Below are positions 37,211 to 44,544 of a DNA stretch of 64,000 bases, one piece after another (within the stretch, counting starts at the first letter, position 1; every line of letters begins with the position of its first letter). Below the pieces are notes generated by a model, which had not been told where the DNA came from, ran no database searches, and saw nothing but the letters and a program-made list of their open reading frames with translations. The translations under genes and the position numbers were made by a program. The DNA lies in assembly GCA_024743405.1 (NCBI GenBank), contig JANSWP010000014.1, forward strand, positions 34,733-98,732. Direction: 5' to 3'. Source of the DNA: Bacteroidota bacterium. Lineage in GTDB: Bacteria > Bacteroidota > Bacteroidia > Chitinophagales > Saprospiraceae.

Positions 37211-37243
37211 GGTGTGAACTCTGCCTCCAAATACGTACCTTTG
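37211..37243 (+). promoter_or_regulatory. Promoter-like element of the E2 gene with GGTGTGAACTC motif
   Basis: TACCTTTG (37236-37243) is an exact -7 box. GGTGTGAACTC (37211-37221) occupies the -33 zone, as at 28823. No TTG is found at the standard spacing. Confidence 0.55.
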
Positions 37244-37295
37244 TGCTCCTTTTTAGTCTTAACCAAATAAAAAAATCAACCAAATAAAAAATTGT

Positions 37296-38648
37296 ATGGC
37301 GCAAATAGATTTAATCATGCCTAAAATGGGCGAAAGTATAATGGAGGCAACTATCCTGAAATGGGTAAAAAATGTTGGTGATACGGTGGAAATGGATGAA
37401 ACCATTTTGGAAATAGCTACTGATAAAGTGGATTCAGAGGTGCCAAGTCCTGTTGCGGGAACGATTGCCAAAATACTTTTTGAAGAAAATGATGTCGTAG
37501 AAGTTGGCAAAACAGTCGCTATTATTGCTACCGAAGGAGAAGAAATAACCGTTGATGTGACACCTTCTGTCAAAGTTGACGAAGCTCCATCTGTCAATGG
37601 TCAATCAAATGGTACGACGAATGGTAATGAAATAAAAACACCTCAGCCCGAGCCCGTATTCGCTGTTGCAGAATCCACCACCACCAATGCAAAAACAAGC
37701 GAAAGTGGCCGATTTTATTCTCCTCTAGTCAGAAATATTGCCAAAAAAGAAGGCATTAGACCTGAAGAGTTAGATACCGTTTCTGGAAGTGGATTGCATG
37801 GGCGAGTGACTAAAAGGGATATTATAGCTTATGTTGAGGAAAGACCTTATTTACAAAAATCTGCCCCGGTAGCTCAACCTGCAGCACCTGCTCCAAAAAC
37901 TGCTGTTTCGAGTCCTAAACCAACACAAAGTGTGAGTGGTGGAACTGAAATCGTGGAGATGGACAGAATGCGGAAATTGATAGCCGATCATATGGTGATG
38001 TCTAAAAGAACTTCACCGCATGTCACTTCTTTTGTCGAGGTAGATGTTACGAATTTGGTCAATTGGAGAAATAAGGTGAAGGGACCTTTTCAGCAAAAGT
38101 ATGGTCAAAAAATCACTTTTACGCCCATGTTTGTAGAGGCAGTTGTAAAAGCGCTGAGAGACTTTCCTATGGTCAATATTTCAGTAGATGGTAATAATCT
38201 CATTGTCAAAAAAGATTTTAATATTGGAATGGCAACGGCTCTGCCAAGTGGTAATTTGATTGTTCCTGTTATCAAAAATGCGGACGAAAAGAATTTGTTG
38301 GGAATAACAAAATCTGTAAATGATTTAGCGAATCGAGCCCGACAAAATAAATTGAAACCAGAAGATATCCAAGGTGGTACTTTTACCCTGACTAATGTAG
38401 GTACTTTCGGTAATGTAATGGGGACCCCTATCATTAATCAGCCTCAAGTAGCCATAATGGCAACTGGAGCAATTCGAAAAAAACCAGCAGTCGTGGAGAC
38501 AGAATATGGTGATTTGATTGCAGTGCGCCAAATGTGCTTTTTGTCTCTTTCTTATGATCACAGAGTTGTGGATGGTTTTCTTGGGGGTTCTTTCCTGCGT
38601 AGAGTAGGGGATTATCTTGAACAATTTGACCATACTCAGGAAATTTAA
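37296..38648 (+). CDS. 2-oxoacid dehydrogenase E2 (dihydrolipoamide acyltransferase)
   Basis: 450 residues. The lipoyl domain (about 1-78) has Lys44 in EIATDKVDSEVP. A Pro/Ala-rich linker follows, then the E3/E1-binding domain (about 140-178, SPLVRNIAKKEGI, GSGLHGRVTKRDI), a second linker, and the catalytic acyltransferase domain (about 220-450) with His422 in SLSYDHRVVDG. It would transfer an acyl group to CoA within a pyruvate, branched-chain or 2-oxoglutarate complex. The style is closest to the branched-chain or generic E2 of Bacteroidota. E1 and E3 genes are not adjacent, so the substrate is open. Confidence 0.93.
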   Translation: MAQIDLIMPKMGESIMEATILKWVKNVGDTVEMDETILEIATDKVDSEVPSPVAGTIAKILFEENDVVEVGKTVAIIATEGEEITVDVTPSVKVDEAPSVNGQSNGTTNGNEIKTPQPEPVFAVAESTTTNAKTSESGRFYSPLVRNIAKKEGIRPEELDTVSGSGLHGRVTKRDIIAYVEERPYLQKSAPVAQPAAPAPKTAVSSPKPTQSVSGGTEIVEMDRMRKLIADHMVMSKRTSPHVTSFVEVDVTNLVNWRNKVKGPFQQKYGQKITFTPMFVEAVVKALRDFPMVNISVDGNNLIVKKDFNIGMATALPSGNLIVPVIKNADEKNLLGITKSVNDLANRARQNKLKPEDIQGGTFTLTNVGTFGNVMGTPIINQPQVAIMATGAIRKKPAVVETEYGDLIAVRQMCFLSLSYDHRVVDGFLGGSFLRRVGDYLEQFDHTQEI

Positions 38649-38655
38649 GCATTTT

Positions 38656-38716
38656 GAGTTCTTGATTCTGGATGCTCTATCCTTAATTTTGAATGGAGCA
38701 TTTAGAATCAAGAACC
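38656..38716 (+). terminator. Long inverted repeat after the E2 gene, possible terminator
   Basis: GTTCTTGATTCT followed by ATGCTC pairs with GAGCAT followed by AGAATCAAGAAC across a short loop. The arms also show 7-bp spacing like the other intergenic hairpins. It begins about 10 bases past the E2 stop. There is no strong U-tract. Confidence 0.6.
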
Positions 38717-38778
38717 CCTTAGTTCCTTTCAATTTAAATCTTGCGCAAATGTGGCAAGACTTATAATAGAGGGTTTAC

Positions 38779-39047
38779 CGGCATTGGAGATTTTAGCATG
38801 AGCGAACGATTCCGCAGGATGAATGTCTGGGGGACATTCAAGTGAGTGAACCGCAAAGCGGATGGGTGGCAAATTCAATTTAGCGTTTGCGGAAAAACTA
38901 CCCACGCGAGCTTGGCGAGCATTTGGGGGAGCGAGTAATCCCGCAGGGTGAATGTTCGGGGAACATTCAAGCGAACGAACCGCACGCGGATGGGATGCTT
39001 GTGGGAGGGCAATTGAATTTTAGCTAAAATATCCGCAGCCTTGAATT
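38779..39047 (+). repeat. Dispersed repeat R2, copy 2, with two nested GC-rich units
   Basis: The conserved R2 blocks seen at 4896-5036 are present in the same order. Two related inserts of about 82-93 bp (38800-38881 and 38929-39021) interrupt them. Each contains CCGCAGG, a small hairpin GAATGT-N7-ACATTC (GAATGT then a G-rich loop), CGAACCGCA or TGAACCGCA, and GCGGATGGG. The region is clearly more GC-rich than its surroundings. No gene is supportable here. Confidence 0.7.
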
Positions 39048-39111
39048 TTGCTTCTTTGGATCAAGCCAAAGAAGAATCTAACCCCACTTGTATGGTACTG
39101 GTTAAGCCAGG

Positions 39112-39265
39112 TTAGGAACTCGGACATAATAAATTTACCATTTGAGCTTGTCTTTTTTTGTTAAAAAGCCTCGCCTTAACGATGGTTATACCTATGTTTT
39201 TTGCCTCATTAAGCACAAAAAATCCTAACCATAAATTGGTTAACTTATTTTATCCAAGTGCCTTA
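39112..39265 (-). mobile_element. R1 MITE-like element, copy 4
   Basis: The element spans 39115-39262 (148 bp), flanked by TTA direct repeats (39112-39114 and 39263-39265). Arms GGAACTCGGACATAATAAAT and GGCACTTGGATAAAATAAGT (reverse strand) are inverted. The core matches copy 3 on the minus strand (GAGGCAAAAAAC, GGTATAACC). Its right end is eight bases from the ATG of the TPR/PD40 gene, so it occupies the ribosome-binding region. Confidence 0.8.
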
Positions 39266-39270
39266 GAACT

Positions 39271-40854
39271 ATGTTTAGAGTCTTACTCATATCCATTTTA
39301 GGTCTTATTTTGGCTTCTCAAGCCCTTTCTCAAGATGCGCACGATTTTCAAGAAGGGAAAAAACAGTTTATTTTAGAGCGCTATAGTCAGGCAATTCGAT
39401 CTTTTGAACCTATCAAAGCCATCACTCCAACTAATCATGAGGTACGTTATTTTTTAGGGGTTTCTTATTACTATGTAGATGAATTAGAACTAGCAAAAAA
39501 TGAACTCACTCAATGTTTAAATCATCAAAAATCTCCTTCTGAAGATCTCTGTTTTTATCTTGCTAAAGTCTATCATTCCAATCATGAATTTATTCAGGCG
39601 GTTAAATACTATAAAGATTTCTTGAGAAAAGCGGAAAAGAATGACGAGCGAAGATTAATGGTGAAAAGTGAGATCTTACGTTGTGTTACCGGGATGAGAA
39701 TTCTAGGAAATAGGAACCAAAATATTGTAGAAAATTTGGGGGAGAATATTAACTCTAGGAGAGATGAAATTGTACCTGTTTTAAGCCCCAATGACCCTGC
39801 TAAGCTATATTTTTCAGCCAATAAAGCATCTTCGTTAGAGAAGGGTAATTCCTTTCAAGAGCCTAATTTTGATATTTATTATTCTTATTCAAATAATGGT
39901 AAATGGACAGGAAACGAACAGATTGCTTATTCCATCAATACGTCGGAAAATGAAGTCCTTTTAGATTTTGATTCCACAGGTTCGACTATGTTTTTTTTTC
40001 GAAGCCCTATTCTAACAAGAGGCAATGTTCTGACAAAGAATTTTGATGTAGATAGTGCTGGGCAAATAGACTTTAGAGATCCTTTCAATGCTCAAAAGGG
40101 AGATTGTACGCCTTATTTATTTAATCAAAATACACTGATCTTTGCTAGTCGTCGAGCAGGAGGATATGGCGGTTTAGATTTGTACTGGACATCTATTCAA
40201 AATGGGGTGTGGAGTGAACCTCAAAACCTTGGGAAGGCGATCAATACTGAATTTGACGAAACCTCGCCATTTCTTTCGTCAGATGGACGGATATTGTATT
40301 TTAGTTCTAACCATCCAAGACGGAGCATGGGAGGGCTGGATATTTTCAAATCGGTTTTTTATGATGAAATCGAAAAATGGTCAGAGCCTCATAATTTAGA
40401 ATATCCGATTAATTCGGCAGGAAATGACACTGATTTCCGACTATCTAAAGATGGTAAATTAGCATATTTCTCATCAAATAGAAAATCTGGTTTTGGAGGG
40501 AGTGATATTTATGGATGCTTTTTCAGGGAAGTACAACGATCCCAATTTTTGAAATCGAATCCAGCTGTCTTTTGGGAAGTGAAGGAGTATAAAGAAAGGT
40601 CATTAAAGGACTTAATTAATCTTAATGTAAAGGAGCAGGAAAAATTATATAAAGTTCAGATTGTTTCAGGCATAGAACAGCTGGAAGAATTGAAAGCAAA
40701 ATTTCCAAATTTGAAAGTAGAGTTACCTTCCAATGGCGATAAAACTCATTTTACAATTCGAACGTACCGGGTAGTTCAATCTGCATATTTATTTAAAAAA
40801 GACCTCATTCGACAGGGCTTCGAGGATGTACTAGTCAGCGAGGTTTTCGAATAG
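39271..40854 (+). CDS. Secreted TPR and PD40 beta-propeller protein with SPOR-like C-terminus
   Basis: 527 residues with a signal peptide (1-20, ending QALSQ). Residues about 24-145 hold TPR units (FQEGKKQFILERYSQAIRSF, VRYFLGVSYYYV). Residues about 165-415 hold PD40/WD40-like propeller blades, recognisable by repeated KLYFSANK, TLIFASRRAGGYGGLDLY, ILYFSSNHPRRSMGGLDIF and LAYFSSNRKSGFGGSDIY. Residues about 455-527 (LYKVQIVSGIEQLEEL, FTIRTYRVVQSAYLFKKDLI) resemble a SPOR-like fold. The first two parts recall the T9SS component PorE, but the OmpA peptidoglycan domain is missing. A periplasmic scaffold role is possible. Confidence 0.78.
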   Translation: MFRVLLISILGLILASQALSQDAHDFQEGKKQFILERYSQAIRSFEPIKAITPTNHEVRYFLGVSYYYVDELELAKNELTQCLNHQKSPSEDLCFYLAKVYHSNHEFIQAVKYYKDFLRKAEKNDERRLMVKSEILRCVTGMRILGNRNQNIVENLGENINSRRDEIVPVLSPNDPAKLYFSANKASSLEKGNSFQEPNFDIYYSYSNNGKWTGNEQIAYSINTSENEVLLDFDSTGSTMFFFRSPILTRGNVLTKNFDVDSAGQIDFRDPFNAQKGDCTPYLFNQNTLIFASRRAGGYGGLDLYWTSIQNGVWSEPQNLGKAINTEFDETSPFLSSDGRILYFSSNHPRRSMGGLDIFKSVFYDEIEKWSEPHNLEYPINSAGNDTDFRLSKDGKLAYFSSNRKSGFGGSDIYGCFFREVQRSQFLKSNPAVFWEVKEYKERSLKDLINLNVKEQEKLYKVQIVSGIEQLEELKAKFPNLKVELPSNGDKTHFTIRTYRVVQSAYLFKKDLIRQGFEDVLVSEVFE

Positions 40855-40901
40855 TTAAAATTGGGTAGTTGCCCTTCAATTATCCTTTGAACAAAGGATA
40901 A

Positions 40902-40941
40902 GGTTCAAAATTCAAGTATAGATTAACTTGAACTTTGAACC
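40902..40941. terminator. Bidirectional hairpin between convergent genes
   Basis: GGTTCAAAATTCAAGT (40902-40917) pairs with 40926-40941 over 16 bases with one mismatch. It lies 47 bases past the TPR/PD40 stop and 17 bases past the stop of the convergent permease gene. The arms have 7-bp spacing (GGTTCAA, AATTCAA). Confidence 0.65.
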
Positions 40942-40957
40942 TTTCAATCCTTGGCGT

Positions 40958-41986
40958 TTATCCTGCAAGTAGTTTGATAATAAATACCAAAACAACACTC
41001 ACCAATAATCCAAAGAAAACCTTACCTAAATCTGCAAAAACCATTCTAGTAACTTTTGAAGAAAGTTTCTTTTCTAGGTTTAATCGAATTCCAATTTCAC
41101 GACCTGCAAGTAATCCTATGAAAACCCATGTTGTACTCATTGGAAGTTTCGCTTCGAATAAGCCGAGGTAATTATATTTGAAGATATAGAGAATGATACC
41201 ATAAATTAGATCAACAAAAGTCGCTGATCGGATATCGGCAGTATTGGTTTTTTCTCGAACCACATTTTGAACAGCACCTCCTTTTTGGTAGAAAATATAC
41301 CCTAATAAACCAACTAAAATTACGACAGAAAAGATAAATCCACCTATCGACAAATCTTCTCCACCTCTCAAGTAAATATAAATATTTGCTAAATCTTGAG
41401 TTAACCATTGGAACCATAAAAAACCAGTAGTAAACCATTGCGCTGCCGTCCAGAATGGGCGACTATTTTCTGTGATCGGATTATCTAAGAATCTTTTTTC
41501 TGTAAGCCTTGTAATAGCGACATAAATGATAATAGACGAAAGAAAGGCTATAATATAACCCATTATGGATTTTTGAATCATCCCTCCTAATTTCGTTCCA
41601 GAGTCGAAAACACTTGACATCATGGTCGGTAAATCATTTGGAATAGAACTCAAAGAAAAAAGTGTCAAAATCATGAACGTCGTACTTACCGGAATCCCCG
41701 ATCGCGTAATTGATAAAAGTACAAGAGGAGGTAATAAGTAATACCAATTGTAAGTCGTGGGCATATCAAACTTGTCTAAACGACCATAGTCAATATCTCC
41801 TGCCATGTACCCACCTACTAAAGCATATAATAAAATGACAGAGGCAAATGCCCATAAAATCCACCATTTTACCCTTTTTTCATTGGAAGTAAGAAATGTA
41901 CCAAGTGTTTGTATTACATCATTTCCAACGACTGAATAAGAGGCTAGAATGAAACCTAACCACATCACGATAAATGAAATATCCAT
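40958..41986 (-). CDS. PiT-family inorganic phosphate transporter-like permease
   Basis: 342 residues, almost entirely transmembrane (about nine or ten helices). The inverted-repeat signatures of PiT proteins are visible: GNDVIQTLGTFL near the N-terminus with GIPVSTTFMI, and PMSTTWVFIGLLAGREIG with FADLGKVFFG near the C-terminus. It would couple phosphate (possibly sulfate) uptake to a cation gradient at the inner membrane. It lies 119 bases downstream of a phosphate-type porin, separated by a terminator. Together they form an outer-plus-inner-membrane uptake route. Confidence 0.85.
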   Translation of the reverse strand: MDISFIVMWLGFILASYSVVGNDVIQTLGTFLTSNEKRVKWWILWAFASVILLYALVGGYMAGDIDYGRLDKFDMPTTYNWYYLLPPLVLLSITRSGIPVSTTFMILTLFSLSSIPNDLPTMMSSVFDSGTKLGGMIQKSIMGYIIAFLSSIIIYVAITRLTEKRFLDNPITENSRPFWTAAQWFTTGFLWFQWLTQDLANIYIYLRGGEDLSIGGFIFSVVILVGLLGYIFYQKGGAVQNVVREKTNTADIRSATFVDLIYGIILYIFKYNYLGLFEAKLPMSTTWVFIGLLAGREIGIRLNLEKKLSSKVTRMVFADLGKVFFGLLVSVVLVFIIKLLAG

Positions 41987-42012
41987 TTGTTTATTTTGTT
42001 TTTCGTTTTAAT

Positions 42013-42057
42013 AAAAAGACGATGTTCCGATTATTTAATCGAAAACATCGTCTTTTT
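42013..42057 (-). terminator. Intrinsic terminator between porin and PiT genes
   Basis: A perfect 14-bp inverted repeat (42013-42026 and 42044-42057) ends in A and T runs, with an inner GATT/AATC pairing in the loop. It follows the porin stop by about 48 bases on the minus strand and precedes the PiT start by 27, so the PiT gene may depend on read-through. Confidence 0.85.
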
Positions 42058-42104
42058 ATGTTATTTTTCTAATAAGTAATCCTAATCAATTAATTACAAT
42101 TTAG

Positions 42105-43331
42105 CTAGAAGGCAAATTCAAATTGAAAACGGTATCTCAATGAATTAACATCTGTTCCTTCTTTGTCTGTTAGTGTTATATCAGATTGAACCTTTAAGTT
42201 ATGTCCAACTACATATTTTGATATACCTAAAGTATATTCATTTAAGCCAGTAAAACTCATATCCCAATCTGGAGTAACTGTTGTAAATCGAGAAGCGATT
42301 TCCCAATTGTTTTTGAAAAGATAACCCGACTGAATGCTAAAGCCTTTACCTGTATAATAAGTTCTACCATTAGCATCAATCATTTCATTTTTTACTTCTT
42401 CGTGACTTACACCGTTATCTAATACGCATCTTTTATCCGCATACTCTGCCAAAATTGAAAGACCTCTATATTTGAACATGGCATCAACAAAGGTTGTCTG
42501 TAAATCATTCTCTAAGTAGTCACCCTCTGTATCAATTAAGAATTTCCCAGAGTGTTTTTGACGAGAAGCTCCTCTATTCAAATTATAAGAAGCCCCAATA
42601 GCTAATTTTGGAGTCGCTTCCCTTTTTAAGTCAGCTTCAAAATAGTCCCCTTTACTTGCGAATTCACCAAATGGTAAAACTTCTAGTCTTCCCGTATAGT
42701 TTAAACCTCCAATATTTTGTGAAGTTACATTTCTACCTTCACCCATTGACAGCGCTACGATTGGTTTAACTACGACTTTTCCAGATTTAAATTTACCTCT
42801 TAAGTGGACTCCAATATCTCGATCGATATTGAAAATACTATTGACCACACTTCGATCCACCAATTGCATAGCTTGAGAAGAAACAACTCGCTGTCTATTG
42901 CCTGGTAGTTTAGTTTGTCCAGCCCACAATGTGAAATTTTTATGGAATTTCCATTTCACTACGGCATCTAAAATTATTTTTGGAGCCCCTGAAGTCTGAT
43001 CAAAGTCAGAAGAAGTGCTTAAGTCCCGATTTGAAAGTGCAAGTTCGACTTTATACCCAAAATTAGGGTTTATCGCCCAACCATTGAATTTAAATCTAGC
43101 TCGGCGAACCAAAAAATTTGAATTCCAATCAGCACCATCTTCAAGATTTCTTTTTGCATCGAAAAGACTTTGAAATCGGAAAGTTGCTTTGATATACAAA
43201 GAAGAATCGGGAGCCATAATTGCTAGCCCTTTCCCAAACTTAATTTTTGCGATAGGTTGTGCTTCTTGCGCCTCAATATTTTGGAAGGAAAGCAGAAGTA
43301 CTCCTAAAAGAAGGAAGTAAATGTTTTTCAT
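42105..43331 (-). CDS. Phosphate-selective porin O/P-like outer-membrane protein
   Basis: 408 residues from the ATG at 43331 (MKNIYFLLLGVLLL); an in-frame GTG three codons upstream is less likely. A signal peptide (about 1-22, ending NIEAQ) precedes a beta barrel of the OprO/OprP type, with YIKATFRFQSLFDAKRN, FLVRRARFKFNGWAINPNF and LDAVVKWKFHKNFTLWAGQTKLPGNRQR near the N-terminus and a terminal aromatic FQFEFAF. It should admit phosphate or polyphosphate through the outer membrane. Two upstream 11-bp repeat arrays suggest control by a PhoB-like regulator. Confidence 0.88.
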   Translation of the reverse strand: MKNIYFLLLGVLLLSFQNIEAQEAQPIAKIKFGKGLAIMAPDSSLYIKATFRFQSLFDAKRNLEDGADWNSNFLVRRARFKFNGWAINPNFGYKVELALSNRDLSTSSDFDQTSGAPKIILDAVVKWKFHKNFTLWAGQTKLPGNRQRVVSSQAMQLVDRSVVNSIFNIDRDIGVHLRGKFKSGKVVVKPIVALSMGEGRNVTSQNIGGLNYTGRLEVLPFGEFASKGDYFEADLKREATPKLAIGASYNLNRGASRQKHSGKFLIDTEGDYLENDLQTTFVDAMFKYRGLSILAEYADKRCVLDNGVSHEEVKNEMIDANGRTYYTGKGFSIQSGYLFKNNWEIASRFTTVTPDWDMSFTGLNEYTLGISKYVVGHNLKVQSDITLTDKEGTDVNSLRYRFQFEFAF

Positions 43332-43386
43332 CTTTGACACGATTTATTATTTCTAAAATTGACCGTGCAAAATTGGAAAACAATTA

Positions 43387-43430
43387 TTAACTGAAATTAA
43401 GTTTTATGTTAACCTAAGATTAAGTTTGTA
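43387..43430 (-). promoter_or_regulatory. 11-bp direct-repeat array B upstream of the porin (Pho-box-like)
   Basis: Four consecutive 11-bp units on the plus strand: TTAACTGAAAT, TAAGTTTTATG, TTAACCTAAGA and TTAAGTTTGTA. TTAAC recurs at 22 bases, with TTAAG near 10 and 33. The array overlaps the expected -33 region of a possible porin -7 box CAATTTTG on the minus strand, as in activator-dependent promoters of the OmpR/PhoB type. Confidence 0.55.
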
Positions 43431-43489
43431 AAAAAATTATAAATTTGTTTTGTGTAAAGGACTTCGAAATTAAATAAATGAAAAAGGAG

Positions 43490-43541
43490 GCAAACGGTGT
43501 CAATTTTTTTATCGTGTCAGATAGAAAATGTTTGCCTCCCG
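43490..43541. other. Intergenic inverted repeat GGAGGCAAAC
   Basis: GGAGGCAAAC and its complement GTTTGCCTCC are separated by about 33 AT-rich bases that also contain GGTGTCA and a related TGTCA. It lies between the two repeat arrays upstream of the porin. Without a U-tract it is more likely an operator or leader structure than a terminator. Confidence 0.4.
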
Positions 43542-43595
43542 AATTCCTAGTTTTTTGAGGTTCTTGATTGAGTTCGCAAAACTCTGATTATTTTA

Positions 43596-43639
43596 TTAAC
43601 TCGATTTAAGTTAATCATTAACTTAAGGTTAAATCTTTA
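43596..43639 (-). promoter_or_regulatory. 11-bp direct-repeat array A (Pho-box-like)
   Basis: Four consecutive units: TTAACTCGATT, TAAGTTAATCA, TTAACTTAAGG and TTAAATCTTTA. TTAAC/TTAAG spacing (0, 10, 22, 33) is identical to array B, about 265 bases upstream of the porin start. The rest of the 43332-43969 region contains no gene I can support. Confidence 0.5.
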
Positions 43640-43882
43640 CTCTGGAAGGTGTAAAGAGTAACCTATAACATTAGGCGGATTCTTTTGTTTTTCTTTTCAC
43701 GTTCCTCAATAAGATGGATCATCCAACGAAAGTTGAACTTAGAGATAATGTTAGAATGACAAAAGAAGAAAAACAGAATGTCGTTTCGAAGAGGTGAGAT
43801 AAAGAAGGATACAAACATACTCTGAGAAGTTCCCATTTCTTTCCAAGCACTTATTCATAATATTAAACTAGGGAATAGTTTT

Positions 43883-43924
43883 AAAAAAAAATCCCGAATT
43901 TTCAATGATTGAAAATTCGGGATT
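43883..43924 (-). terminator. Intrinsic terminator after the small membrane protein gene
   Basis: A perfect 14-bp inverted repeat (43890-43903 and 43911-43924) with a 7-base loop is followed on the minus strand by a long T run (opposite 43883-43891). It begins about 45 bases past the stop. Confidence 0.88.
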
Positions 43925-43969
43925 GACTTTGTTTGTTAAACAAAAGCCGAGGTAAACTTAATTTTGTGA

Positions 43970-44467
43970 TTATTCACTTGGGGCTAAATGATTTTTAATT
44001 TTTTCTCTTAATACATCCAACTTGCGAGACCCAATGAAAAGTTTTTCTCCATCTTTGGTAACAATTTGAACACCATTTCGACCACATAAACTTACTTGAC
44101 GCTCTTCATTTTGGAACTGCACATTCCATCCAGACCAATTAGCAGGTTGAGTAGATTCAACAAAACGATATTCCTCAATATCTTCCCATTTGATTCTTTT
44201 TGGCTCTGCATTCCAAGATCCAAATTGATATTTTAATCCCTTTTTATTGACGGAAATTTCCAATTTTAAATTCCATAAATACCAAAGAGATCCAGCTAAA
44301 AGTACTATAAAACCTATTACTGAGACGGATGTACTATCCATTTGAAGTCCATTGACTAATAAATTTTCAACAAATCGGTAAGTCAAACCAATAATAAAAA
44401 ATAAGAGCAACGCATAAATCTCAAAACGGCTAAATCTTTGTTCTTCTTTAAACTTTAATTTTTTCAT
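43970..44467 (-). CDS. Small membrane protein with a PH-like C-terminal domain
   Basis: 165 residues. Two transmembrane helices (about 15-35 and 47-68) are followed by a cytoplasmic beta-rich domain of about 95 residues (LEISVNKKGLKYQFG, KRIKWEDIEEYRFVE, GWNVQFQNEERQVSL, GVQIVTKDGEKLFIGSRK) resembling bacterial PH-like domains that follow membrane hairpins. No catalytic residues are apparent. The ATG is 12 bases from a six-unit 11-bp repeat array containing a perfect -7 box. This suggests phosphate-linked or other OmpR-family control together with the porin; its function is unknown. Confidence 0.75.
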   Translation of the reverse strand: MKKLKFKEEQRFSRFEIYALLLFFIIGLTYRFVENLLVNGLQMDSTSVSVIGFIVLLAGSLWYLWNLKLEISVNKKGLKYQFGSWNAEPKRIKWEDIEEYRFVESTQPANWSGWNVQFQNEERQVSLCGRNGVQIVTKDGEKLFIGSRKLDVLREKIKNHLAPSE

Positions 44468-44478
44468 AATATCATTAT

Positions 44479-44544
44479 TTTACATTAAATTAATAGAAAG
44501 TTTACGCAAAGTTAAGGATAAGTTTACATTAAATTAACATTGAA
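44479..44544 (-). promoter_or_regulatory. Six-unit 11-bp direct-repeat array with embedded promoter
   Basis: Six gap-free 11-bp units on the plus strand: TTTACATTAAA, TTAATAGAAAG, TTTACGCAAAG, TTAAGGATAAG, TTTACATTAAA and TTAACATTGAA, so units alternate with a 22-bp super-period. On the minus strand the -7 box TAACTTTG (44514-44507) falls inside it. The 11-bp phasing is that of OmpR/PhoB-family binding sites (E. coli Pho box units are also 11 bp). Confidence 0.65.

Noticed and set aside
43890..43924. R1-type element near the porin locus
   Set aside because: It is a simple 14-bp terminator stem with a T run, without the R1 core or TTA duplication.
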